DNA from: Aplidium turbinatum
Lineage: Eukaryota > Chordata > Ascidiacea > Aplousobranchia > Polyclinidae
Reading direction: 5' to 3'
DNA: 64,000 nucleotides
Assembly: GCA_918807975.1 (NCBI GenBank)
Contig: OU964932.1
Span: 16,089,501 to 16,153,500 of the forward strand
Shown: positions 1 to 10,975 of the stretch, piece by piece
Position numbering within the stretch: the stretch's first letter is position 1
How the letters are laid out: the number at the start of each line of letters is the position of its first letter
The notes under the pieces: generated by a model
Seen by the model: the letters and a program-made list of their open reading frames with translations, nothing else
What the model was told of the DNA's origin: nothing
Databases searched by the model: none
Program-made: the position numbers and the translations under genes

Positions 1-33
1 TTTACAAAAATTTAGATAATCTATTTTGATTAC

Positions 34-894
34 CTCACTCCAATCAATTTTCACATCAGGATTAGTGCTTAACTTTCGATGAATAGCTTTGAGATCTTGT
101 GACTTTAGTTCAGTTCCAAACAAGTTTCGAACGTGATCGCAAAACGTTTCATAGCGAAGGTTATCTGCATGATACGTTAAAGACGTAGTTTAAACTAAAT
201 TAGGTCTATGGATTCAATCATGCTAAAGTGATGATTATTATGTATTGTTTATTTATTAGCCTATAAAATATAAAGGGTGCTTTCTATTCACCAGGTTACC
301 ATAAAACAAACTTGCATAAATTAGTGCAATGTGAACGTCATCTCATTTGGATAGGATAGCCTATGTGAATATGAAAAGCATGATGGCAGACCTAAACGGA
401 TAAGTAAAAACGGCAATAGCTCGATTAACAGGCAATGTTTTCATAATGAAGCACCGCTTGTTAGCTCAGTTGTTACGCGCCTGGCTCAAGACCATGCGGC
501 GCTGGTTCGACTCTCGGAGTGTGCGCTTGAGGCAACGCATTTCAGGACTACTCTCCATTCAGCGGCAACTAGTGAATGGAAATAATTCCCCGGCAACAAC
601 ACTTTAACAATCGGAACACTTCACTTATCTCTTAATAGCCTATAGGCTACTTATAGTTTATGCTAATTGCTATTCATTTCAGTGCAATGTAAAAAAAATC
701 ATTTGTAGCAATCGTAGGCTACCCAGAATCAGAAGCTTACCATTTATGGCTTGACGCTTTTCTTCTGTACTTGCTTCAGTCTCTTGCAGAGTGACATGAG
801 CAATGTATCTTTCAAATTTGTCCAACTTTCCTTGAAAACTGGTAATTGATAATGGCCTTTCTTGAGGTGAAGCTGCAAGATCAACTTCTGTCAT
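34..894 (-). CDS. EF-hand/WD-repeat protein (WDR49/WDR64-like), first two coding exons, partial
   Basis: Two exons on the minus strand fit together. Exon 1 (741-894) starts with ATG (MTEVDLAASPQERP...) and ends at a GTAAGC donor in phase 1. Exon 2 (34-164) follows a ...ATGCAG acceptor, continues in the matching phase (EKRQAIN then DNLRYETFCDHVRN) and ends at NPDVKIDWSE before a GTAATC donor; the gene leaves the window to the left. The exon-2 text, with a helix-loop-helix-like run and the NPD.K.DW.E signature, recalls the EF-hand region before the WD40 propeller in WDR49/WDR64-type proteins, which are linked to cilia and sperm in animals. That identity is from memory of the family, with only about 95 residues to judge. 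The gene model itself is firmer than the name. A SINE sits in the intron. Confidence 0.5.
451..607 (+). repeat. tRNA-headed SINE, 3'-truncated
   Basis: The head GTTAGCTCAGTTGTTACGCG resembles a tRNA A box, and GGTTCGACTC 50 bases on resembles a B box. The body (ACTCTCCATTCAGCGGC, then ATTCCCCGGCAACAAC) matches the copies at 14.7, 39.8 and 62.4 kb. It lies in the intron of the gene at 34-894. Confidence 0.75.
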
Positions 895-1336
895 TTTTTG
901 TTGTCTGCAATTGTTGTTAATTTTGTTGTATTGTGTAGCCTGCTCCTTTTCAGGCGGATCTTTAGGCTATCACACTTTGCAAATTAGAAAGACCAGTATT
1001 CAAAATAGTGTAGACAAGACGATTAATGACGAGACCTGGCTGGTGAAATTGAAAAATTAACCTGCAACCAGTGCAACTGTTGAAGCAACACAAAAACACT
1101 CTTAGGCCTACAAAGCTATACCAAAAAGGCAATGATCAGAGTGAAGCCAGCTAGGCTACAAACAGGCTATCATATGAAGACACTCTCGAGTAGCCAATCA
1201 GAAAACTCATTTGGCTTAGGCCGAAAACAAAGGTCATATTTAGAGTCATGAAAGAGGTATAATAAACAAGAAAATAGTTGCAGCGAGTTCATGGACGTAC
1301 CTTGCTCTCATCTTTAGCCTAAACCTAGCCCACTCA
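895..1336. other. upstream flank of the first gene, no feature recognised
   Basis: This contains the 5' side of the exon starting at 894 and AT-rich sequence. No coding segment, RNA gene or clear repeat was recognised. Confidence 0.4.
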
Positions 1337-1810
1337 GCGCTACGATTTTGTTAGAGTAGTGGCTGCAATAGCAGTAGCAAAGAGGCGCTACATTTACTTC
1401 AGTCGTAGCCTACTTCCGCTACTTTTCAATTGAAAGTGGGAAAAAATAAATTGCTTTAGAGATTTTTGATGGAAAAACTGGAGCATAAAAATAAAATTTC
1501 GCTTAAAACTCGGTTTTCCATAACGACGTTAAAGTGGTAGCCTAATGTAAACGAATCTGGTGTTGAAAGTTCATATCATTTGTTTTTAAGATCATTTTGA
1601 CTTCAACATGAACTGAATAGAGTTTTTCAGTGTCAGATTAAGACGAAAAAAAGGTCTAGCAGTAGCGCGCGCTACTTTTGGTCCGAGTAGCGATAGCGCG
1701 TTAGTGCTTATCGACTGGTAGCGAGTAGCGGTAGCGCCGCTCTTTTGGCATATTGTAACCTAGCAGTAGCGATAGAAAGCTACTTTTAAAGTATCGGATG
1801 CCCACCTCTG
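1337..1810. mobile_element. hAT-like fragment with GTAGCG-rich end
   Basis: The right edge reads ...GGATGCCCACCTCTG, the reverse complement of a hAT-style terminus CAGAGGTGGGCATCC. Inside are many GTAGCG/AGTAGCG motifs that recur in the fragment at 4157-4490, which carries the opposite terminus type. No matching left end or target duplication was found, so this is a partial copy. Confidence 0.45.
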
Positions 1811-2038
1811 AATTTAGAATACATTGTCTTCCTACAATCTACAACTCTATTCTCAATAAATGTGTCTCCAAATTTAAGTTTTTTGATAGGGGTCGGGTTC
1901 TCCATCTCGTTTTGCCACTACAGGTTGAATAGCAGGCTAAAAAAATAGGCTACGGTAGCCTACTTGAAATGAAATGCGCAGTGCCATTCTTAGAAAACCT
2001 TTTGCATCCTTCGTTGTTGTCGCACTGGGCATTCAACC

Positions 2039-2074
2039 GTCACCACCGAAATAACATGTTATCTCGGTGGTGAC
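2039..2074. repeat. 36-bp near-perfect palindrome
   Basis: GTCACCACCGA at the left is mirrored by TCGGTGGTGAC at the right around AATAACATGTTAT, with a single mismatched pair. The role is unknown; it could be the junction or end of a small foldback. Confidence 0.6.
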
Positions 2075-2298
2075 GATCCAACTCACGCCAGAGGTAAGCA
2101 CTTTGATTGACGCTTGTTGTGATCAGCATGCAATCCCGTTTTAATGCGAGTATGTAAACAATTTTGGAATTGCTGGTTTGAGAGGAAGGAAACAAAGCTA
2201 TGTTATATTTTTTACAAGTCTTTATTTTTGTAAAAGCCATTTTTACTAAAAAAAACTTAATTAAAACGTTGTAAATAAAACTCGCGCCCCAACGACAA

Positions 2299-2514
2299 GG
2301 TAACGCCTAGAACATCACACAACTAAGGCGAAAGAGCCATGTCTATTGAGTCCTGTCTTTGTCATGAGTTACCAAGGGGGGTGGGGGGACTTATATAGGC
2401 TACCAGTCCTAGGTATACAAGTTCTCTCATTTTCGCAAACCATCATTTTTTCCCGATTAGTTTTCTTTTTTCAATTTCTCTTTTGCCTTAGTTGTGTGAT
2501 GTTCTAGGTTTTTC
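2299..2514. mobile_element. MITE with ~32-bp inverted repeats, MULE-like target duplication
   Basis: Inverted arms CCTAGAACATCACACAACTA (left) and its complement (right, ending near 2508) bound a 216-bp element. CCAACGACAA occurs on both outer flanks (2289-2298 and 2515-2524), giving a 9-11 bp target duplication of the size MULEs make. The interior shares GTCTTTGTCATGAGTTACC and a following G-run with the MITE at 56915-57105. Confidence 0.65.
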
Positions 2515-2524
2515 CCAACGACAA

Positions 2525-4156
2525 AGCCTCCAGCTCTCGGCTGGAATCTAAAAGTTGCACGGGTCAATTGAAGAATCCGGATGATCAATACTAGGCTAGG
2601 CGTAACACAAGGAAAACAACGTAATTTAAACGCAATAAATCCTATAAAATCAGTGTCGTCGCATTGCGTATTCTCAGAAATAACTGAAATTGTGATAATT
2701 TTTCATACACTGCAGTTGTCTTTTTATGAAAATTGTCTCGGCTTTTTAACTCAATGCAATATTGAGCTGAACTTTCCAATGTGCTGACTCAAGCCGAAGC
2801 TACAACTGGTCTAACTGAAAAGCATCATAATTGCTTTGACAATAAATAACGTTTTGCATAACAGTTGATCCCTACTCTGTCACATAACTTCAGTTACAAA
2901 TATGTCTAAACTTTTGGTCAACGTTGTTATTGGCCCTGTTAGCTTGGCTAGGAATGCCAAGTAATCGATGATGATCTTGTCCGCGATCAGTGAAAGATTC
3001 TATCAACATAAAATTTTATCGCTGTATTTCTATCTGGTCTTGTTGTTGCTCCGTTTCTGATAAAGTGTCAGAAAAGTTTTGATAGTGAGATAATCTTATC
3101 TACTTTTCTTTAAAATAAAATAACAATTGAAGAGACAACACGTCCTTGAATGAACAAAAGCCCCGAAAAACAACGCACTTAGTCTACTTTCACATCCACA
3201 ATATGAAGTGTAAAAATGCATAACCTGTGATCCAAATGCTACACCTCGAGCTAAAACCAACCAGGACAAAGGTAATAAAGAAGACACATTGAAATGAGAA
3301 AGTCTTTTAAAGCAAATTTAGCCTAAGTAGGACAGATTGATTCGATGACGGTGTTGCAGTTATTCTTCTCATCTAAGCATTGAAACACACGCACAGGCTG
3401 AAGGCTTTTACGAAAATCTGAATGAAAACGTTGGACCACTGTAATTCTTTGAAAATACTTCGTTTTCAGCACAAAGTTTCTTTTCAAGAGCTCCGCTTAA
3501 AACTGTAGCCTGTGCAAGATATGGATTAGGTTACGCTGGTTATGCATTATTTCGTGGCTCCACTATAATTTAGCTAGTTAGCCCATACAACGTTTTAGTT
3601 ATTTACTGTCTGTGCGTTACTTGCACTAAGCTCTGAAAGCAAATACAATACACAAATACTGAGAACTCTTCCACCTACAGTATTCTTCTCTGAAAGCAAT
3701 GCGACAGTAATAGGGGTATCAAGTTTCATTATTTCCACAACAACCCATTGTGCCAAATACCTTTGTTTAAACTGAAAAGCTCACATAAAATCAACTTGAT
3801 AGTAATGCCTGGCAACGTTTTACACGCTTAATGATTTATTAAAGCCGGAATAGAGGCGTGCAACGGCCGGCACATAGGCCGACGGTCCATGGCCAGAGCA
3901 TGGCTCGCGGTACCGATTGATGTTTCCCACCTTGTATTACAAAAAAAAAACACAATGAATGGATTGGCCTGTCTGTTGTTAAAGTTAGAGTGGCCTACTA
4001 GATCATGACAACCAGAAGCGTTGAAAGGGAATCTCGGGGGTACTTTTTAGACCCGAGACCTTTCCAGAGGACAAGGAAAACGTCGCAATATAGGTTTGTT
4101 ATAGTGCATTGTTTAGAGGTGTCTTGTTTCAGAAGCCCAGGTATGTTATTGGGAGG
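2525..4156. other. intergenic, nothing recognised
   Basis: AT-rich sequence with several TAGGCCTAC/TAGGCTAC words seen all over the window. Short open frames here show no codon conservation, domains or splice context. Confidence 0.4.
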
Positions 4157-4490
4157 CAGAGATGGGCACCCGCTACTAATTCGAAATAGCGCGCCATCGC
4201 ATCAAAACAAGTCATCCTCGGAAACATGACCAGTGTTGGTGGCACACTCATGTGGGTATCAATGTGGCTTCGTGTTTCCCGCAATAGTCGAATGATTTCT
4301 GCCTTGAGTTTTTACGCATTGTTTCCATAAAAAATCTTCAAATTTTTTTTACTTTAAATTAGTAGTGGGAGTGCGACTAAAAGAAATGTAGCGCTTCTCC
4401 GATACATTGAAAAAAGTAGCACCGCTACTCCAACAAAAATGTAGCGCTGCTACCAAAAAAGTAGCGCGCTTGTAGCGGCGCTAATGGTAA
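4157..4490. mobile_element. hAT-like fragment, left terminus
   Basis: It starts CAGAGATGGGCACCCG, a hAT-type end related to the one at 1796-1810. It is followed by GTAGCG-rich sequence (GTAGCGCTGCTACC and similar) like the first fragment. No right terminus was seen. Confidence 0.4.
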
Positions 4491-5814
4491 TGCTTCCTTC
4501 AGTTGGAAGGCTACCTGGCCAAATTAACATCGGGCTTTATAGCCTTATACAAACTCGTAGCCTTCACAACGTTGAATTCTGATTAAGAAATACGCAAAGG
4601 AATGGTAGTTCAGGATATCAAAGCTGACATTGGCGAGATATGATAAAAAATCATACTTATTACATATCGATTTGTTAGTAAATTGATTGCAAATGCTTTT
4701 CTATAGGTTATGAGAGTTATACATATTTTTTTAGAATGACTAAACTTCAGCGTAGGCTACATTTATTAGCAGGTAAATAAAGCAATATCCAAGTAACTTC
4801 GTGCCAAATTACTGGTAGACAACTTAAAGTCAGAAAAATAGTAAATAAAGTGGGGTTTCACACACAGAAAACTTTGCCTTCTTTTTGAATATTTTTTAAC
4901 TTATAAACGCATTTTGTTAACGACAGACACTTTATAGGCCATTTAACGACGATTTTTAAATCAAACCTGGATGTTTGTGGACGTTTAATTTAAAAGAGTT
5001 GGTTTAAAATTAAAGTCCAAACCTAACTCTTTAATAAAAACCGAAGTAGGGGAGATCTGTCGCCGTGGCAGGGCCTCTGAGAGAAATTTTCACTTGGAGT
5101 ACGAAGAGTTATACTCCAGGCCCCTTTGTCTTGGGAAAAACGATTGACTTTTGCTTAGGCGTACTACACACCATATAACATTTTACTGTTGATATCTGTG
5201 CACAATAATAGTATCAGGTGACAAAAACTATTATTTAGTGTTGTGCATATCATGTGATCTGTCCATCGCCAATTTGTGTAGGCCTATCCTGCATTGAATT
5301 CGTGTGTCAGTTGTTGATGGTGCTGTTGCTTGTATATACAGCTTTAATGTAAAATTTTCAAATTCATTTATTTATTACTCTTAGATGTAGCCTATAATTA
5401 TTTCTGATGAGGACACTATGTGGTGTCGAAAACGTTGGATTTAAGCTTAGTAGCTTTTTTTCTTGTTTTTTTTTGTGTGTGATCACGTGTGTGTGATTGA
5501 TCAAAAATGTTAAATCCGTTAACGTAACTGAGTGTTACAAGTATCTGGTATATACAAGTCAAGCTCTCTACCAATGCTCAAACATAACATCTTGTTAAAA
5601 CATAAACAAATTAATCATCTGACCAACAATTTTTCTTCATTAACTTTTGCATTCACCACATGCCTAGCGAAGGTGAACGAAGTCAGTTTTTTTACTTCGG
5701 CTCCGCTTTTGCTCCGAAAGTATTGACTCCGGTATTTGTTTCAACTCCGAAGTTTATTTAAAGTGAAATAAGCGTGAAATTACCTTTTTCAAACAGTTTT
5801 TAAAAAACGCAAAA
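4491..5814. other. intergenic, nothing recognised
   Basis: AT-rich, with no coding exon recognised. Segments near 5050 (CAGGGCCTCTGAGAG) and 5690-5750 (repeated CTCCG words) look like transposon debris but cannot be delimited. Confidence 0.35.
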
Positions 5815-5925
5815 CACCGGGCTTTTCTCAAAACTGCTTTTGCTGCACTATACCCCCGCCCCAGACAGGAAAATAACCAACTTTTATGATTTCATTTAGG
5901 GTGCTTTTAACAGGACATTGACATG
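5815..5925 (+). repeat. dispersed repeat, copy 1
   Basis: The stretch CTTTTGCTGCACTATACCCC followed by a C-run, AATAACCAACTTTTATG and TTTAGGGTG resembles 8750-8845 in the same order and orientation. The two copies bracket the LINE remnant, so the LINE and its insertions may sit inside an older repeat, or this may be a chance pair of a common repeat. Confidence 0.4.
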
Positions 5926-6181
5926 GCTTTCGACTTGGAAAGTCAACAACAGGTCAATTGCTGTGTCTGACGCAACATATTGACGATTCCAAGTTATCCT
6001 GAATTCCAAAACAAGCCGATGGCATCATCAACGGAATGGACATCACCAAGAAAGTGTTCTAGCACCGTTACTGTATAACATATACACAAATGATCAGCCT
6101 ATAGATCTACACACTAAACGATTTATATACGGCGATGATCTTTGCATAACATCACAAGAAAAGACCTTTGTTGCTATAGAA

Positions 6182-7100
6182 CAGGGGTCACCAAACTTTT
6201 TTCTCTGAGGGCCGGATTGTTGCGAGATTAACAGCTGCGGGCAGGGTGCAAATTACGAAAAGATATACAACTATTTAGAATCTCCATTGACTTGAACTGA
6301 GCACAATAAATAACAAACTCAGCGGTGGAAAAGCAAAGTTGTGATGAAAATCGAAAGGTTGCTGGAAAAGTTATCCCCTACTGTGATCAGTGCCGGCCTT
6401 TGGGGTGTGCAAACCGTGCGATCGCACAGGGCCTGCAATTTACTCAGAAAATGCAGTAATTTTTGTCATTTCCAATGGAAAAAATTCAATTCGATTCACA
6501 AGCAAGTACCGGTATCCTTGAAGTCAGTTTCGGCTTCAGCTGTATTTCCGAAAAATGCCAAAGAAAACATGATCTTATCGTTTTGCTATGCCACCGAACA
6601 GGGACAGCATCATTTTACAGTAATATTCATACTCAAATTTTTGTTGAGTATGCTCTCAGAATGCAACAAATTCAAAGTAATTTTTCAAAATTTTCGCCCG
6701 CCGGCTGTCAACCCCCCCCCCCTTCCTTTCAAAATACCTAGCTACGCTACTGAATTGGATCATTGTCATTGGGGCCCGCAAATGATATTCCGCACAGGGC
6801 CCGAAATACCCTAAGACCGGCACTGCTGTGATACAATGCAGGGCATCGTGCTCTTGAAAAACATTACACTGATAAAACATTGGTGTTTTGAACAACAAAG
6901 GTTGAGATGTCATAAGAAGAAACAATATCGAAAAATCATTAGCAGGTTGCGTGTAGCTCAACAGCAACGTCCGTCTTTTACAAAAAGTTTGGTAACTTTT
7001 TTCCTTATCAGTTGTAGTGCAGCTGTTACTTCCGCAGCACGTGGCGGCCGGATGAAATCAGTTCGCATTCCGGTTCTGGCCCGTAGTTTGGTGACTCCTG
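6182..7100. mobile_element. non-autonomous hAT element with 8-bp target duplication
   Basis: Ends are CAGGGGTCACCAAACT at the left and, reverse-complemented, CAGGAGTCACCAAACT at the right. CTATAGAA flanks both sides (6174-6181 and 7101-7108). It interrupts the LINE coding frame and itself contains the element at 6388-6825. Next to the left end, GAGGGCCGG is typical of CAGGGGT-type hATs. No transposase was seen. Confidence 0.9.
6388..6825. mobile_element. nested hAT-like MITE (CAGTGCCGG ends)
   Basis: Left end CAGTGCCGGCCTTTGGGG; right end reverse-complements to CAGTGCCGGTCTTAGGG. CTGTGAT flanks both sides (6381-6387 and 6826-6832), a perfect 7-bp match. It lies wholly inside the hAT at 6182-7100, so it is younger. 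The overlapping open frames in this stretch are accidental. Confidence 0.85.
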
Positions 7101-7305
7101 CTATAGAACAAAACCTCACAAAGTCGCTCGAGGAGTTAACACAATACCACACCAACAATCACCTCAAAGCTAACCCTTCAAAGACACGTTCTTTCCACCT
7201 AAAAAACAGATAAGCTACAAAAGACCCTTCAAATCTCCTGGTCGGGAAAAAAGCTGGAGCATTGCCCTAACCCCGTCTACCTTAGAGACTAGAGTGACGC
7301 TAGAC

Positions 7306-8015
7306 CAGGGGTGGGCAAAGTTGTTCAAAGAAAGAGCCGCTTGCAGGTAAACCATAAACACCAGCGAGCAGCAAAATCAGTTGACACAAAATAACATAAC
7401 AGCAATAAAAACGCAATGATTGTTTATCCATATCAGTTTTGTACTTGACTCGCTAATCTCTGAAAATTTGCCGATAAGTTGTTAATGCTGTGCGAATTAA
7501 TTCTTCCAAGTGTTCATTTGTCAAGGTTGCACGATGTTTTCATTTTACAAAGTTATAAATTTGTAGAAAAATAAATAAGTAAGTTCTGGTGCTACTTCTA
7601 GGCTTCAACTAATCGCTGCTTAGCGACTTTACTAAACTTCCAATTGTTGCCGAGTGAACGCAAAATCAGCCAGGAGAAGCACAATGTTGCTTTTGCAACG
7701 TCACAATTCCATTGTTTAACAATGGCTACAGTAAAAGAGAGACTCCTTTTTGATCTTTGTGTTGTATTGGGCGCAAATTAGATTTTGAAGATTTTAATTT
7801 ATACCAACCGATTTGCACCCCATATCAATGTGGTGCCCATGGCTCGAGCCAGGCCTGCCATACCCTAAGTACGCCAATGCTTGGTTGACAGCGCGAGATA
7901 ACATTTATAAAGTATAATCCTAATTTTTTTGTAATATTACGATTCAATGCAAGAGCCACAAAATTTATGTTGAAGAGCCGCATGCGGCTCGCGAGCCGAA
8001 GTTTGCCCATCGTTG
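7306..8015. mobile_element. non-autonomous hAT element inserted in the LINE
   Basis: Left end CAGGGGTGGGCAAAG; right end reverse-complements to CAACGATGGGCAAAC, followed inward by the GGCTCGCGAGCCG palindrome usual in this hAT group. Flanks CGCTAGAC (7298-7305) and CACTAAAC (8016-8023) match at 6 of 8, an aged target duplication. The split LINE frame (VTLD before, RTLSYKK after) confirms the boundaries. Confidence 0.85.
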
Positions 8016-8749
8016 CACTAAACCGTACTCTTAGCTACAAAAAGCACATTGAAAACACAAAGGCTAAGGTTAACACCAGAGACAATATCCTGAGGAAGCT
8101 TACCAACTCTGGGTGGGGCACTAATCCACAAACCCTCAGAATGATTGCATTGGCTTTGTGCTACTCTACAGCAGAATATGCATGCCCTGTTTGGAACAGG
8201 TCCCGTCACTCATCGAAGCTTAACTCGGTACTCAACCATTCTTGTCGTCTTATTACTGGGTGTATGAAGCCCACATAAAGGCCTACCAACAAACTTTATC
8301 TGCTTGCTGGTATTGCACCACCACACATAAGAAGAGACGTTAACAGTCAAGCTGAAAGGCTAAAACAAACATGTGATGAAAAACATCCTCTACATGGAAA
8401 AAATGCTGCACAAACCCGGTTGAAATCAAGAAAAAGCTTCCTAACACACGTCCAGCCACTAACCTCAACAAAAGAAGAAGCAATGGAAACAACAATTGCA
8501 TGTATCTGTGGCACCGAGTCCTAAACAGCGGACCACCTTCTTGTTTGCCCTCGGCATACCACCCGGTGCAGTAGGTGGGACCTGTCAGTGTATAACTCCG
8601 TTGCGGAAGAATGTGTCAATCTGTTGTGTATCAACGAACTTTAGAAGACTCGATAGAAGAAGAACAGGACATTTTTGCACGTAAAGCATTAAATCACCAC
8701 TCTGGGTTCCTAATTTGCTTGCAATGCACTCAATTACCTTTCCGGGCCC

Positions 8750-8845
8750 TTTTGCTGCATTATGCCCCCCCCCTGGAGTAAAGAATAACAACTTTTATGC
8801 TTGAATTTAGTCGTTTAGGATGGTTTCAACCAAACATTCTTGCGC
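8750..8845 (+). repeat. dispersed repeat, copy 2
   Basis: Matches 5815-5925: CCCTTTTGCTGCATTATGCC, a C-run, AATAACAACTTTTATG, then TTTAGGATGGTTT. Same orientation as copy 1. Confidence 0.4.
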
Positions 8846-9163
8846 GTAAACTATAAAATCACAATTTCGGGCCCCCCAGCAAACACAGGCCAGGGCTCTC
8901 AAGCGTACGCCGTACCCCCCTCTCATAGGCCTTGGCCGGTGGAACACTACTATTTTCTGAAACTGTGGTGAACCACAATGCCGGAAATTTTGCGTGTGGA
9001 ATCGAGATACTGGTCGATGTCGTTTAGCGCAGTTTGATGGCAAATTTTTTTGTAGTTTAAGCATGACAAATTAGTTTTTACTGGTTGCGGTAGATTTTTT
9101 GTGTTTTTGATTTAACAGTGATTTTGTAGTTTTAAGATTAATTAATTTAATTCTTATAACTTG
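8846..9163. other. no feature recognised
   Basis: AT-rich with a short GC-richer part (8870-8940). No gene or bounded element could be supported. Confidence 0.35.
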
Positions 9164-9989
9164 TAAGGGTACCCTTCCCTAATAAGGCCCGCCTTTTTGA
9201 TTTTGTCGCAAATTCATCATGAAATGGAAAAAGCGGGTACCAATGTGTGTTTTAGCATCTTTAAAGCACCTTTTTAGAATAATTTTAATAACATATTGAC
9301 CACGGTTTTAAAATTATAGTTGATTTGCTAATTACTTCTGAGTGGGCCTTAAAAGGGCACCATTGCCTTAATAAGGCCAGCCATCTAAACTCAATTTTTT
9401 GAACCATAAAGTGCGGAAAAAAAACAATACACAACATCAAAACCGCAAAAAATCCCAAAAACAATTTCGTTACCATAGTTTATTACAAAAAGAAATGTTA
9501 AACTTCACGTAATGAGTTCAAGTAAGTTCTTTTCCAATCAATCGTAAGTTCGTGCAAACAAGGTTTTTTCAATCACAAGTTCAAATAAACTTCTTCAAAG
9601 AAATTCTTTTTCAACAATAAAACATTTACATATCACAATCAGGGCATGCAAATTCATCATCATCTTTTGTTAAACCAACGCAGTCTTCATGGTTGCCTAC
9701 CACATTTTGCAACTTTCACGTTGCCTCATGTCGGAGGCTGTATTTTCTAAACATACTGGGCAACACCAATTTCCTACACTTGGACGTCTTTTTATAATTA
9801 CTGTTTTCCCCTTTCGTTTTGCCTTTTCTCTCCCTTTTCCATACGTGTCAAACAGAGACTTCGATACAGTTGTAGCGCGATAATTAATGCTCCTTTTTCT
9901 TTGCCCCCGCTTCTTGCTTAGAGTATTTTCTGACGGTGTAGCCATAAAGCTATGACATGGTGTTGATATGGGGGGCTGTGTTGAGATCC

Positions 9990-10106
9990 CATGACTTGTT
10001 GATGGTTGAGGAGAGATCCCATGACTTGTTTATATTTGTGGAGACATCTCATGACTTGTTAATGGTTGTTGAGACATCTTATTACTTGTTGATATTTGTG
10101 AAGACA
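9990..10106. repeat. ~33-bp coding minisatellite, left part
   Basis: Four tandem units around CATGACTTGTTGATGGTTG, alternating with CATGACTTGTTGATATTTG. They continue at 10847-10975 beyond the inserted LINE. On the minus strand the units read as PQPSTSHE/PQISTSH peptide repeats of the pogo-like protein. Confidence 0.75.
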
Positions 10107-10846
10107 TCTCAAGAGAGCCGCAACAAGATTGGCGAAGTGTTTTGTTTGTGGGAAATGCAGTAAAGGAAGGAATGAAGTGGAAGGCCATGATGATGAGTTC
10201 TGCCATGGCATCGAAACAGTGACAGACTTCTGTTATCTGGGTGATCGGATAAATGGAAGTGGTGGATGTGAAGCAGCGGTGACAACAAGGGCAAGATTGG
10301 GCTGGGCAAAGTTCAGGGAATGTGGGGAAATGTTGTATGGCAAAAAAATTTCACTAAGGATGAAAGGAAAAGTATATCGGAGCTGTGTGCGGCCTGCAAT
10401 GCTATATGGTAGCGAGACATGGGTACTGAGAGAGAGTGAACTGGCAATCCTGAGAAGAACGGAAAGGTCAATGGTGAGAGCAATGTGTGGGGTGAAAACG
10501 AGAAGGGAAAAAAGGACTGAAGAATTGTTAGATATGCTAGAGATGAGAGAGACCATAGACCAACTGGCAAGGGCAAATGGAGTAAGATGGTATGGACATG
10601 TGATAAGGAGGGAGGAAGGAAGTTTTCTTAGAAAGGCACTAGATCTAAAGGTGGATGGGAAGAGAAAACGCGGTCGTCCAAGAAGAACGTGGAAACAACA
10701 AGTGAAGGATGAGTTTAAAAAAGTCGGACTGAAGGAGGAAGATGCAAGGGACAGGGTGAAATGGAGAAAAGGGATTAAGACAATTGCTGCGCGGAAACAA
10801 TCGGCCACCCCCACTAGTGGGGAACAAACCGACGATGGATTATGAT
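10107..10846 (+). mobile_element. 5'-truncated RTE-like LINE, 3' part of its ORF
   Basis: The open frame 10129-10845 encodes the C-terminal region typical of RTE-type retrotransposons: FCYLGDRINGSGGCEAAV, a RLGWAKFREC...L run, SCVRPAMLYGSETW, TERSMVRAMCGVK, RWYGHVIRRE, and a basic KRKRGRPRRTWK. The frame is unbroken, so insertion is fairly recent. The ATG is internal to the original ORF; the catalytic RT core is absent through 5' truncation, the normal outcome of LINE insertion. It splits the minisatellite. ATCTCA stands at both junctions and may be part of the target duplication. Confidence 0.8.
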
Positions 10847-10975
10847 CTCATGACTTGTTAACGATTGTGGAGACATCCCATACCTTGTTGATATTTGTGG
10901 AGACAACTCATGACTTGTTGACGGTTGGAGAGACATCCCACAACTTGTTGGTGGCTATGAAAACATTTCATGATT
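10847..10975. repeat. ~33-bp coding minisatellite, right part
   Basis: Continuation of the units seen at 9990-10106 (CATGACTTGTTGACGGTTG, CATACCTTGTTGATATTTG and similar), more diverged to the right. Confidence 0.7.

Larger units (their letters stand above)
5955..8690 (+). mobile_element. jockey/CR1-like LINE remnant interrupted by hAT elements
   Basis: Reverse-transcriptase text is readable in pieces: SVLAPLLYNIYTNDQP and FIYGDDLCIT near 6040-6150 (the catalytic Y.DD box, with G where A is usual), LEELTQYHTNNHLKANPSKT at 7126-7185, LSYKKHIENTKAKV from 8031, LCYSTAEYACPVWNRS near 8157, and a C-terminal CICGT...ADHLLVCPRHTTRC around 8500-8560. The gaps are exactly the hAT elements at 6182-7100 and 7306-8015. 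At the first insertion, skipping the element and one target duplication joins VAIE to QNLTKSL in one frame. Internal stops remain (for instance the TAA within the CICGT...ADHLL part), so the copy is dead. Confidence 0.8.

Noticed and set aside
453-523. tRNA gene (also at 21349-21421, 39925-39945 and 62600-62618)
   Set aside because: A and B boxes are present, but each belongs to a SINE with a shared non-tRNA body, and the acceptor stems do not close.
6341-6967. Overlapping open frames of 92-157 codons on both strands
   Set aside because: They run across the boundary of two nested non-coding hAT elements; accidental.
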